From Massiliimalia massiliensis (GTDB lineage: Bacteria > Bacillota > Clostridia > Oscillospirales > Ruminococcaceae), in assembly GCF_900155615.1 (NCBI RefSeq), contig NZ_FUHT01000004.1, forward strand, positions 868,001-932,000: 64,000 nt of DNA, written 5' to 3'. Shown here in pieces: positions 35,547-43,281 of the stretch. The position numbers and the translations under genes were made by a program. A model generated the notes under the pieces. That model saw nothing but the letters and a program-made list of their open reading frames with translations. It was not told the origin of the DNA and ran no database searches. Each line of letters starts with the position of its first letter. Within the stretch, counting starts at the first letter, position 1.

Positions 35547-36803
35547 TTGGAACGCACAATACTGCACTGTGACTGCAACGGATTTTACGCCTCGGTCGAG
35601 TGCGTCCATAACCCCAAGCTTCGGGACGTTCCTATGGCGGTCTGCGGCAATCCGGAAAGCAGGCACGGTATCATTCTGGCCAAAAATGAACTGGCTAAGC
35701 GCTTTGGCGTGGTTACCGCCGAAACAATTTGGCAGGCAAGAAAAAAATGTCCCGATCTTGTTCTTGTCCCGCCTCACCGGGCAGAATACCTCCGCTTTTC
35801 AAAAATGGTGAATCAAATCTATCTGGAATATACCGATATGGTGGAACCCTTTGGAATCGACGAATCCTGGCTGGACGTCACAGGCAGCAGGCGGCTGTTC
35901 GGAGACGGCCGGGCCATCGCCAACACCCTCCGCGAACGGATCAAACAAGAAACCGGACTTACCATCTCTGTCGGGGTAAGCTTCAATAAAATTTTTGCCA
36001 AGCTTGGAAGCGATTATAAAAAGCCGGACGCGACAACGGTGATTACCCCTGAAAATTTTCAGCAGGTCGTTTTTCCGCTTCCGGTCAGCAGCCTGCTCTA
36101 TGTTGGGAAATCAGCCGAAAAAATCCTGGAAAAGCTTAGCATCCGCACGATTGGCGATCTGGCCGCCTGCGACCAACGGCAAATTGCCTCCGTGCTTGGA
36201 AAGCTTGGTGAAAATATTTGGGAATATGCCAACGGCCTTGACCAAAGCCCGGTGCGGCGATATGACGATCAGCCCGAGGTGAAATCGGTTGGGAATAATA
36301 TGACGTTCCGGCGCAATCTGACGGGAACAGATGACATTAAGACCGGCATCCTTGCCCTATCTGACAGCGTTGCCGCACGGCTTCGCAAGCACGGGCTAAA
36401 ATGCCGGGGCGTTCAGGTCATTATTAAAAATCCTGCGCTCCATATCATCTCCCGCCAAAAGCAGCTCGACCACGCTACCGACATTTCCCGGGAAATTGCT
36501 GACTGCGCGATGGAGCTGGTGCAATCCTCCTGGGATATCAACAGCCCGATCCGAATGCTTTCCGTTACAGCTATCCAGCTTACCGATGCCGAGGAAGGAT
36601 TTCAGGTCAATCTCTTTCAGCCTCAGCTGGCAGATCAGCACGAAAAGCTCTCTCATCTCGAACAGGCGGTGGATCAAATCCGCAGCAAGTATGGAAAAGG
36701 GGCCATACAAAATGCATTGCTGATGAAAAATGATATCGGCGTCGGATCAGATTCCTTCCGTAAGGATACAGAAACTGAAAACAACAAACCGGCTGGCCAT
36801 TAA
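35547..36803 (+). CDS. dinB: DNA polymerase IV (Y family)
   Basis: A 418-residue translesion polymerase. Palm motifs are LHCDCNGFYASVE and PFGIDESWLDVTG (the SxDE-equivalent catalytic acids), followed by ISVGVSFNKIFAKLGSDYKKP, a thumb with HhH, and the little-finger domain after about residue 235. The first in-frame start is TTG 35532, but GGGAGG lies there, so TTG 35547 (LERTILHCDC) with 7-base spacing is the likely start. Its stop codon sits in the loop of its own terminator hairpin. I see no clear LexA box. Confidence 0.95.
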   Translation: MERTILHCDCNGFYASVECVHNPKLRDVPMAVCGNPESRHGIILAKNELAKRFGVVTAETIWQARKKCPDLVLVPPHRAEYLRFSKMVNQIYLEYTDMVEPFGIDESWLDVTGSRRLFGDGRAIANTLRERIKQETGLTISVGVSFNKIFAKLGSDYKKPDATTVITPENFQQVVFPLPVSSLLYVGKSAEKILEKLSIRTIGDLAACDQRQIASVLGKLGENIWEYANGLDQSPVRRYDDQPEVKSVGNNMTFRRNLTGTDDIKTGILALSDSVAARLRKHGLKCRGVQVIIKNPALHIISRQKQLDHATDISREIADCAMELVQSSWDINSPIRMLSVTAIQLTDAEEGFQVNLFQPQLADQHEKLSHLEQAVDQIRSKYGKGAIQNALLMKNDIGVGSDSFRKDTETENNKPAGH

Positions 36804-36818
36804 GGCCAGCCGGTTTGT
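36784..36818 (+). terminator. dinB terminator overlapping the stop codon
   Basis: Stem ACAAACCGGCTGGCC/GGCCAGCCGGTTTGT with the dinB TAA in the 5-base loop. Confidence 0.85.
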
Positions 36819-36908
36819 CGTTATTAGTGTCTTTAGACGGTTGAGTGCCAGCGGCACGAAACAGAAAACCACCCGCTATGCGGGTGGGAAACAAAAGGTT
36901 AAACCAAA

Positions 36909-36971
36909 AAAATCACCTTTCGTGGTACAATAAGATGTTCAAGCTTATTGCAAAAAAAGAAAGGTGATTTT
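36909..36971 (+). promoter_or_regulatory. Shine-Dalgarno-sequestering hairpin of tnpA copy 2
   Basis: AAAATCACCTTTC (36909-36921) pairs perfectly over 13 bases with GAAAGGTGATTTT (36959-36971), which holds the tnpA ribosome site. An inner CAATAAG/CTTATTG stem lies within. Confidence 0.85.
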
Positions 36972-36972
36972 A

Positions 36973-37434
36973 ATGGCAAATAAAACAAACAGTTTATCAC
37001 ACACAAAATGGATGTGTAAGTACCACATAGTGTTCATACCGAAATACCGAAGAAAAGCGATATACGGACAGTATAGAGTGGATTTGCAGAAAATCATAAG
37101 AACACTGTGTAAATACAAAGGAGTAGAAATACTGGAAGGAAATATGATGCCTGACCATGTACATCTGCTTTTAAGTATACCACCAAAAATAAGTGTGTCA
37201 AGTTTCATGGGATACTTGAAAGGAAAAAGTGCGTTGATGATGTTTGATAAACATGCAAATCTAAAGTATAAGTATGGGAACAGACATTTCTGGGCAGAGG
37301 GGTACTATGTAAGTACAGTAGGACTCAATGAGGCAACCATACGGAAATACATAGAGGAACAGGAAAAGCACGATATAGCACTGGATAAATTGAGTGTAAA
37401 AGAGTATGAAGACCCTTTTAAGGGTAGCAGGTAG
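36973..37434 (+). CDS. tnpA: IS200/IS605-family transposase TnpA (Y1 HUH)
   Basis: A 153-residue transposase with HUH motif MMPDHVHLLLSIPPK (His62, His64) and catalytic tyrosine in IRKYIEEQ (Tyr126). It appears intact. ATG 36973 is preferred over GTG 36964 because AGAAAGG then precedes it with normal spacing. The A-rich codon use (AAA, ATA, GGA) differs from the surrounding housekeeping genes, consistent with recent arrival. No accessory tnpB is present. Confidence 0.95.
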   Translation: MANKTNSLSHTKWMCKYHIVFIPKYRRKAIYGQYRVDLQKIIRTLCKYKGVEILEGNMMPDHVHLLLSIPPKISVSSFMGYLKGKSALMMFDKHANLKYKYGNRHFWAEGYYVSTVGLNEATIRKYIEEQEKHDIALDKLSVKEYEDPFKGSR

Positions 37435-37566
37435 TACGAACGCCCTTTAAGGGGCGGCAAAAGCGGCAAAGGCAATAGGCTTGAACAAAGAGAAAGCCAG
37501 CGTCTTTAGGCGCTGGTCGGTATCTGCCCCTTATAGGGGCGAGCAAACCACCCGTTTGACGGGTGG

Positions 37567-39171
37567 TTATGATTGGCTAATTTCTTCCGGTTGATTTACC
37601 TTCATCTCAACCTTTATTTTATCATAATCAATCTGATATTTTTTCTTATAAATTCTATTCAAGACCAGCATTGCCGCAGCCATCAGCGCCACGGAAACCA
37701 CCAACGGAATAATAAAGCTGTTTGTAATACCCATAATCAGGTATCCGATAACACAGCAAGCGGCTACCACCGTCGCATACCAGAGCTGGGTGGAAACATG
37801 GTCAATATGGTTACAGCCTGCACCGGTTGACGAAAGGATCGTGGTATCGGAAATCGGAGAAATATGGTCTCCGTAGACCGCACCCGCAAGAATCGCACCC
37901 AATACCGGAATCAAGAGCGTCTGTGTTTCCGGGGTGGTGCAGATCGCAGCCCCGATTGGAATCAGGATTGCCATTGTGCCCCAGGACGTACCGGTAGAAA
38001 AGCCGAGGAAGCCCGCTACAATAAAGATAATGACCGGCAGGATAAAGACCGGGAAGGAAGAATTGTTGACCCAGTTTCCAACAAATCCTCCTGTATTCAG
38101 ATAATCCACGTTGCAGATTCCGCCGATTGTCCATGCAAGAATCAGGATAGTAAAGGCCGGTACCATTGATTTGATTCCCTGCGTGATGCTGTCCATAAAG
38201 GTACGGAATCCCAAAACCTTTCTCGGCAGATAGAGCAGGAAGGTTACAACCAGGGCCGCAAGGCTGCCGAGGACAAGAGACTGTGCGGAATCACAATTCC
38301 CGAAGGATTCTGTGAAACTGCATTCTCCGGCAAAAAATCCGCCTGTGTAAGCCATTGCCAGTACAGTAAAAATGATCAGGGACAGAATCGGGATTACCAG
38401 GTCGTAAACCTTTCCCTTTGTAGAAACCTCTTTTGTTCCCAAATCCTCTGTCTGGACGTCTTCAGCCGACGTAGTATGCAAGTCGCCCAGCTCAATCGCG
38501 TTTTTCTCGAATTTAGTCATGGAGCCAAATTGGATCTTTGTAACGCAGAGAATTACTACCATAATGATAGTCAGCAGCGCGTAAAGGTTATAGGGAATCG
38601 TGCTGATAAAGGTTGCCATCCCATTTTCTGCGCCCGCGTCCTGCATATAGGAAGCGACAGACGCTCCCCAACTGGAAACCGGAGCAATAATACAAATCGG
38701 CGCGGCGGTAGCATCCAAAAAGTATGCAAGCTTTGCGCGGGAGATACGATGCTTGTCCGTAACCGGCCGCATGACCGTCCCCACAGTCAGGCAGTTGAAA
38801 TAGTCATCAATAAAGATCAGGCAGCCCAGCGCGCAGGTAGCCAGAGAAGCTCCTTTTCTGGTCTTTATTTTCCTGACAGCCCAGTTCCCGTAGGCACTGG
38901 AGCCTCCGCCTCTCGTAACGACAACAACTAATGCTCCTAAAAGGCCGAGGAAGATGAGGATATTGGCGTTCTCCCCTAATTTGCTTCCCATCACCTCAAA
39001 GGTTGTGACCACCATTTCCACCGGATTTCCTCCGCTGTAAATCAGCGCGCCGGCAAAAATACCGATCAAAAGCGAGGAAATGACCTCTTTTGTAACCAAT
39101 GCAAGAATGATTGCAATTAATGGCGGGGCAATCGACCATATGCCCGCGTTTACTGCCTCTAATGCTTCCAT
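37567..39171 (-). CDS. nhaC: NhaC-family Na+/H+ antiporter
   Basis: A 534-residue membrane antiporter with about 11-12 TM helices. Characteristic segments are TRGGGSSAYGNWAVRKIKTRKGAS, FIDDYFNCLTVGTVMRPVTD and GFLGFSTGTSWGTMAILIPI, with GDHISPISDTTILSSTGAGCNHIDHVSTQ near the C-terminus. It exchanges Na+ for H+ or amino/organic ions. The start at 39171 follows AAAGGAATGTACTT. Its last codon and stop abut IS200 copy 2, so the original 3' end may be changed by a few residues. Confidence 0.93.
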   Translation of the reverse strand: MEALEAVNAGIWSIAPPLIAIILALVTKEVISSLLIGIFAGALIYSGGNPVEMVVTTFEVMGSKLGENANILIFLGLLGALVVVVTRGGGSSAYGNWAVRKIKTRKGASLATCALGCLIFIDDYFNCLTVGTVMRPVTDKHRISRAKLAYFLDATAAPICIIAPVSSWGASVASYMQDAGAENGMATFISTIPYNLYALLTIIMVVILCVTKIQFGSMTKFEKNAIELGDLHTTSAEDVQTEDLGTKEVSTKGKVYDLVIPILSLIIFTVLAMAYTGGFFAGECSFTESFGNCDSAQSLVLGSLAALVVTFLLYLPRKVLGFRTFMDSITQGIKSMVPAFTILILAWTIGGICNVDYLNTGGFVGNWVNNSSFPVFILPVIIFIVAGFLGFSTGTSWGTMAILIPIGAAICTTPETQTLLIPVLGAILAGAVYGDHISPISDTTILSSTGAGCNHIDHVSTQLWYATVVAACCVIGYLIMGITNSFIIPLVVSVALMAAAMLVLNRIYKKKYQIDYDKIKVEMKVNQPEEISQS

Positions 39172-39208
39172 AAGTACATTCCTTTCTGTCAATAAACTCT
39201 ATTGTCTA

Positions 39209-39237
39209 AATATAGCATCTTTATGAATAAATTGCAA
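39209..39237 (-). promoter_or_regulatory. promoter of nhaC
   Basis: TTGCAA-17-TATATT with TGC before the -10, on the minus strand. Confidence 0.7.
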
Positions 39238-39269
39238 ACAAAATGCATGATTTTGTAATAATTTGAAAT

Positions 39270-39656
39270 CTATCCTTCCTCTTTTTGTTTATTTTTCCCA
39301 GATTTACGATGAAATAATTCTTTCAGCCCGATCAACAAAATAAATCCGCCAAATAATTTGGATAAAAGTTCTTCCTCAATCACACCGGAAAGGAATCCCC
39401 CGATTAAAACGCCGATAATACCTACTACAATCGCTTTGAGCAAAACCTTTTTTTCAATAAGCTGGTTTTTCAGATGGAGAATTACAGACAAAACAGCAAT
39501 TGGTAAAAAAAACACCAAATTGGTTAATTGCGCATCTAACTGGGAAAGCTGAGTAAAGAGCGTTAAATAGACCAGCAGCACAAATCCTCCTCCTAAGCCC
39601 ATCGAGGCACAGATTCCGGACAGCAGGCCCGCCAGAGCTAAAACAACGATATCCAT
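39270..39656 (-). CDS. TSUP (TauE/SafE) family half-transporter B
   Basis: A 128-residue membrane protein with about four TM helices, opening LALAGLLSGICASMGLGGGFVLLVYLTLF, the TSUP glycine-rich motif. Full TSUP carriers have about 250 residues and two such repeats, so this is one half. It lies 21 bases after another half-size TSUP gene, and the two together would give a full eight-helix carrier. Substrates of the family are sulfite, sulfonates and organic acids. Confidence 0.85.
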   Translation of the reverse strand: MDIVVLALAGLLSGICASMGLGGGFVLLVYLTLFTQLSQLDAQLTNLVFFLPIAVLSVILHLKNQLIEKKVLLKAIVVGIIGVLIGGFLSGVIEEELLSKLFGGFILLIGLKELFHRKSGKNKQKEEG

Positions 39657-39677
39657 ATCCTACCGCCATTCCTTTCC

Positions 39678-40037
39678 TTATCCGAGCAAATGCCTGATGC
39701 CCGAATAAACAATGATTGCGCCAAAAATCCGGCGCAGCAAATCCTGGTTGATTCTTTTGAGCAGTTTTGAACCGATCAGCGCGCCAATTAGTCCAAACGG
39801 CACCAGCCACACCATCATATGCCCGTCCACCTGCACGCCCCGCATCCAGTAGAGAATTGCCGTCGCAGCACTGAGCGGCAGAATAATTGCAACCGAGGTG
39901 GCGTGGGCCTTCTGAGGGGCAAGCTCCATCTGCTCCAGCATCGGAACAACTGCTACGCCGCCTCCGGCTCCAAACAGTCCATTCAGGACTCCGGATACCG
40001 CTCCTAATATAATTGATCCGAATTTATGCTTTTTCAT
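39678..40037 (-). CDS. TSUP (TauE/SafE) family half-transporter A
   Basis: A 119-residue membrane protein, the first half of the pair. It starts SIILGAVSGVLNGLFGAGGGVAVVPMLEQM, the other TSUP repeat motif, and ends IFGAIIVYSGIRHLLG. It has a complete start and stop, and its stop lies 21 bases from the start of half B, so the split is a gene boundary and not a frameshift. It is expected to form a heterodimer with half B. Confidence 0.85.
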   Translation of the reverse strand: MKKHKFGSIILGAVSGVLNGLFGAGGGVAVVPMLEQMELAPQKAHATSVAIILPLSAATAILYWMRGVQVDGHMMVWLVPFGLIGALIGSKLLKRINQDLLRRIFGAIIVYSGIRHLLG

Positions 40038-40098
40038 CCTCCGCTTCCCTTCCGTTTTTTATTAGTATAAGTCGTTTGGAAAAAAATATAAAAAAGTG

Positions 40099-40127
40099 TT
40101 GACAAATTCTTTTCCTGCTGTTATAAT
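40099..40127 (+). promoter_or_regulatory. promoter of tRNA-Gln
   Basis: Perfect TTGACA-17-TATAAT, 33 bases before the tRNA. Confidence 0.9.
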
Positions 40128-40160
40128 ATATCTTGCTGTTAAACAAAAGCTTTATACTAT

Positions 40161-40236
40161 TGGGGTATAGCCAAGCGGTAAGGCAGCGGACTCTGACTCC
40201 GCCATTCCAAAGGTTCGAATCCTTTTACCCCAGCCA
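40161..40236 (+). tRNA. tRNA-Gln (anticodon CTG)
   Basis: A full cloverleaf: acceptor TGGGGTA/TACCCCA, D-loop AGCGGTAAGGC, anticodon stem GCGGA/TCCGC with loop CTCTGAC (anticodon CTG), T-arm AAAGG-TTCGAAT-CCTTT, then GCCA with the CCA encoded. Confidence 0.96.
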
Positions 40237-40243
40237 ATTAGAA

Positions 40244-40289
40244 TAATTCAATAAGCTTATTCAGAAAATTGGATAGGCTTATTGAATTA
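40244..40289 (+). terminator. stem-loop after tRNA-Gln
   Basis: A perfect 13-bp inverted repeat TAATTCAATAAGC/GCTTATTGAATTA with a 20-base loop. Probably the tRNA terminator or processing hairpin; the T-run is poor. Confidence 0.55.
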
Positions 40290-41107
40290 ATGTAGTTTTC
40301 TTCTATATATCCGATTAAATTGATTTCCTGCCGGGTTCCAATTAAGGCACGGCATATTTGCCTTATTATCCTTGTTGGACGCTATCATAGCAATACATCA
40401 GTTTCTTATTCTGGTTGTTATCCCGAGGGTATGACCTTTTCACAGGACGTGAGCACATCAAAATCCTGTTGGCTTGGCATATTATTTGTCAAGTTTCAAA
40501 TAGTATGCGTAAGGTTCAGTTGCGTTCAGTCTCTTGCTTTCTGCAAGGTTGTGTTTTGAACGTATTGCCTTACGTTTCAATTAGTTGTAGATGGTCGCCA
40601 AACCAGATTACAGCTAATGGGATGGTTTTTTGTTAATAGTTGGTTATTTTTGATATAATAAGCCTGATGACATGCTTTGTCAAGGGCTTATTTTTATTTT
40701 TCGGGTTTTGGATCATTAATTCAGACTTCTAATCTAACGTAGAAAGTAAATCATAACGCTGCCGGGCTTTTTCTATCTCTGAATTACAATCCGATTCAAA
40801 TTATCCAGATGTCAATTTACAGTTCAAATAATGATCGTCCTGATATCCTGCGTAGGTATATGCGAAAATGTCTATCTCATTTTGACGGTCAAAACTATGA
40901 TTTTATCATACAAGTTGTTTCTGAACGGCAAGCGTAAGGTATCCTGAGAAATAGTCTCTTTTTTTCATCTATATTCTCCGGATTTTTTCTTTTAGTTATG
41001 TCAAATCGTATAATATACTTGTTTCAAAATTTCTAGAACAAAAAGAGAGTAGCGAATTACTACTCTCCTTGTGTTAATCCAAAACTAGTATATTAAAAGA
41101 ATTATCC
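40290..41107. other. gene-poor gap at the edge of the AT-rich island
   Basis: About 800 bases with no ORF I trust. A terminator-like hairpin AATAAGCC...GGCTTATT lies at 40657-40692, followed by TTTATTTTT. On the minus strand between about 40730 and 40915, short open stretches (such as EIDIFAYTYAGYQDDHY and EIEKARQRYDLLS) broken by stops look like relics of a lost gene. Confidence 0.4.
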
Positions 41108-42055
41108 TTATAATGAACACAACAGTTTTTCTCGCTTTCTAAAATAGAAAACGCTTTCTTTTACTAACGCATCCAGAAAGGCAGAATCAGGCTTTCCATT
41201 CATTGCAGGATATGGATCTCCGCCAGGCCCCAATGGTTCCGGTGTCACAAAGCACCGTTTTTGGTTATATTTTAACAGATATAGAGCCATAATAATATGA
41301 TCTATATCCATTGATCCACTACCTAATGCACAGCGGTTGCTATCTGCTAGATGAAGATTCACTAATGCCTCTCCTGCTTCCAGTATGGCTTTACTGATAT
41401 TAGTCTCTTCTGACTGCATATGATAGACATCTCCATTAATATGCTGTATTCCTGGATGATCCACGACTTTAATATACCGCTTTGCTTCTGCTATTGTATG
41501 TACTAAGCTCGTTTCTGCACTTCTCACAGGTTCAATGGCTGCCTTAACACCGTATTTTACAAACAAATCTGCAACAGCTAAAATACTCTCGGTACTCCGT
41601 TCCAATTCCGTTGCATCATAGGCTTTAGCACGGCCTACCGCCGCAGGCACAACAAGCAGATATTCTCCACCCATTTCAGCAGTAAATTCGATTTCACGTT
41701 TCAAATAATCAATCGCTGCCTGACGATGTCGCGGCAGATTACTGGAAAGATCGCATTCCGGAGAAAACATACCGCATACTCCTCCGCAACTAATTCCATA
41801 TTCTTTAAGAATCTGTTTTGTTTCTTTTACAGAATATCCTAAATCTACTCCATAATGATTTCCATGCAATTCAATATATTCTATATCGAATTTTTTCAAT
41901 CGCTTTACAGAAGTTTCTAGCTTTTCAATTCCAAATCCCCAATTACTCCAGGAAAATTTCAATGATTCTTTGAAATACTCCGGATGTTCTTGTTTCATTT
42001 TCAAAAATTTCTTTTCGATTTCCTGATGAATTCGTTCGTAATTTTGTAATTCCAT
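41108..42055 (-). CDS. sugar phosphate isomerase/epimerase (TIM barrel)
   Basis: A 315-residue xylose-isomerase-like barrel. Probable metal ligands lie in YIELHGNHYG, AAIEPVRSAE, HINGDVYHMQ and CFVTPEPLGPGGDPYP. The substrate cannot be told. It is the last gene of the AT-rich glycoside cluster, five bases after the cupin gene, and clearly different from the other TIM-barrel protein at 54319. It probably isomerises or epimerises a sugar intermediate. Confidence 0.83.
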   Translation of the reverse strand: MELQNYERIHQEIEKKFLKMKQEHPEYFKESLKFSWSNWGFGIEKLETSVKRLKKFDIEYIELHGNHYGVDLGYSVKETKQILKEYGISCGGVCGMFSPECDLSSNLPRHRQAAIDYLKREIEFTAEMGGEYLLVVPAAVGRAKAYDATELERSTESILAVADLFVKYGVKAAIEPVRSAETSLVHTIAEAKRYIKVVDHPGIQHINGDVYHMQSEETNISKAILEAGEALVNLHLADSNRCALGSGSMDIDHIIMALYLLKYNQKRCFVTPEPLGPGGDPYPAMNGKPDSAFLDALVKESVFYFRKREKLLCSL

Positions 42056-42059
42056 ATCA

Positions 42060-43271
42060 TCACTCCTTTTCGATTTGCTTTCCTGGCGTTTCCCTGTTTG
42101 ACGGAAAATGCTTGAGAATTACTAATGGTTCGCATTCGCTTTCATTGATAATCACTATCCCCTTTTTTGCAGCAGGTTCCGATACAAAAAATTCATCGCA
42201 GGACAGCTGCCCAAACCGGAGCATGGTTGCCGTTTCACAGCGATATCCTCCAAATCTTCCATATCCCTGTGTTAGAATGCATCCATACGCAAAATGATCT
42301 TTAATCAATACATGCTGCCCTGGATAAACAGTTAGTTCTTTTGCGGAAATATAGTCGTTTCCATATGCGATCCATTTTTCAGAGTATTGATCCGTCTCCC
42401 GACAAATCATCGGTGGACGGAAATAATGCTTCCGGTAATCTGGATCAATATTTTTGTTCCAGTCCAGCAAACCGATAATATAGTCTAAATTGCTTTTTTC
42501 TTCCTCAGGACAATTCTCATCCAGAAATGATCGATCATAAATTTCATTATCACAGATGTTCTCATACACAGAGTTAACATCACTGTTCCATTGCGGCTCA
42601 TAGGTTAAGCAGGAACCGGGTGCATGGATGACGCCCGGTGGAGTATACCAGCCCGTGCCGAGCTGAATTCGGTATGCGCGGGATAACTCTGTAATCCGAA
42701 TATCCTCTTTCGTATAATTCTGAAGACGTTCCTTCACTTCATCCTTGGTACAGTCAGGAGAAAATCCAAAATAAGTATGCGGAAAGCTGCCAAGATAGTT
42801 ATTAAGTTGCGGAGGAAAATAATACGCTTCTGGTTTTCCAATTTTCCCCACCTTTGCAGCAGCTTCAAAGTCCAGATGCAGATGATGAAACAAAGGTCCC
42901 TCATAGTCAAAAAATTTGGAGTACATGGGCCAGGTCTGATATTTTTCATATAATTCCTGACCGACCAGTTTCCCTTTCAGTTCTTCCACAAAGTCTTTCA
43001 AACTGATTTTATCTCCTATATTTCCGGTAGTGTTAACATAACTGAGGCCTTCATCTGTGGCTGCTTTTTCGCCGTTCATCGCAGTGATAACGGATGAAAA
43101 CCAACGTTCCTTAATGGAACCACGCTGAGTTCCAAGAGCATAATAATCATCAGGATGCAGTTTCAACCTGTGTCCGGCATTTCCAAAACGCCGAGGTACA
43201 AATACCGGAATTAATTCTAAAACTCCGTCCTTCTCCTCATAAACTTTCTTTATCATCTCTTGTTTGGTCAT
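42060..43271 (-). CDS. cupin protein, class I mannose-6-phosphate isomerase-like
   Basis: A 403-residue protein with a PMI-like cupin core. Possible zinc ligands are His129, His130 and His132 in PLFHHLHLDFE, Glu148 in KPEAYYFPP and His216 in GTGWYTPPGVIHAPGS. The last motif is typical of the PMI-like cupin group. A second cupin half occupies residues 310-390. It may isomerise an aldose or ketose in the cytoplasm. It follows the 1008-residue hydrolase-like gene by 10 bases. The substrate is unknown. Confidence 0.75.
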   Translation of the reverse strand: MTKQEMIKKVYEEKDGVLELIPVFVPRRFGNAGHRLKLHPDDYYALGTQRGSIKERWFSSVITAMNGEKAATDEGLSYVNTTGNIGDKISLKDFVEELKGKLVGQELYEKYQTWPMYSKFFDYEGPLFHHLHLDFEAAAKVGKIGKPEAYYFPPQLNNYLGSFPHTYFGFSPDCTKDEVKERLQNYTKEDIRITELSRAYRIQLGTGWYTPPGVIHAPGSCLTYEPQWNSDVNSVYENICDNEIYDRSFLDENCPEEEKSNLDYIIGLLDWNKNIDPDYRKHYFRPPMICRETDQYSEKWIAYGNDYISAKELTVYPGQHVLIKDHFAYGCILTQGYGRFGGYRCETATMLRFGQLSCDEFFVSEPAAKKGIVIINESECEPLVILKHFPSNRETPGKQIEKE

Positions 43272-43281
43272 CTTTGTTCCC

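Larger units (their letters stand above)
36865..37570 (+). mobile_element. IS200-type insertion sequence, copy 2
   Basis: A single-gene element. Subterminal hairpins are at 36869-36887 (CCACCCGC-TAT-GCGGGTGG) and 37546-37568 (AACCACCCGT-TTG-ACGGGTGGTT). Its transposase is clearly different in sequence from copy 1 but has the same length and layout. The right hairpin overlaps the nhaC stop codon. Confidence 0.88.

Noticed and set aside
39270-40037. Frameshifted single TSUP gene
   Set aside because: Each half has its own stop and start with a 21-base gap, so it reads as two genes and not one broken frame.
40161-40236. tRNA as attachment site for an integrated element
   Set aside because: I found no copy of the tRNA 3' end near 56.2-56.6 kb and no integrase gene.
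40320-40636. Two overlapping frames of 73-79 codons after the tRNA
   Set aside because: No ribosome sites, unlike codon use and no motif; treated as non-coding gap.
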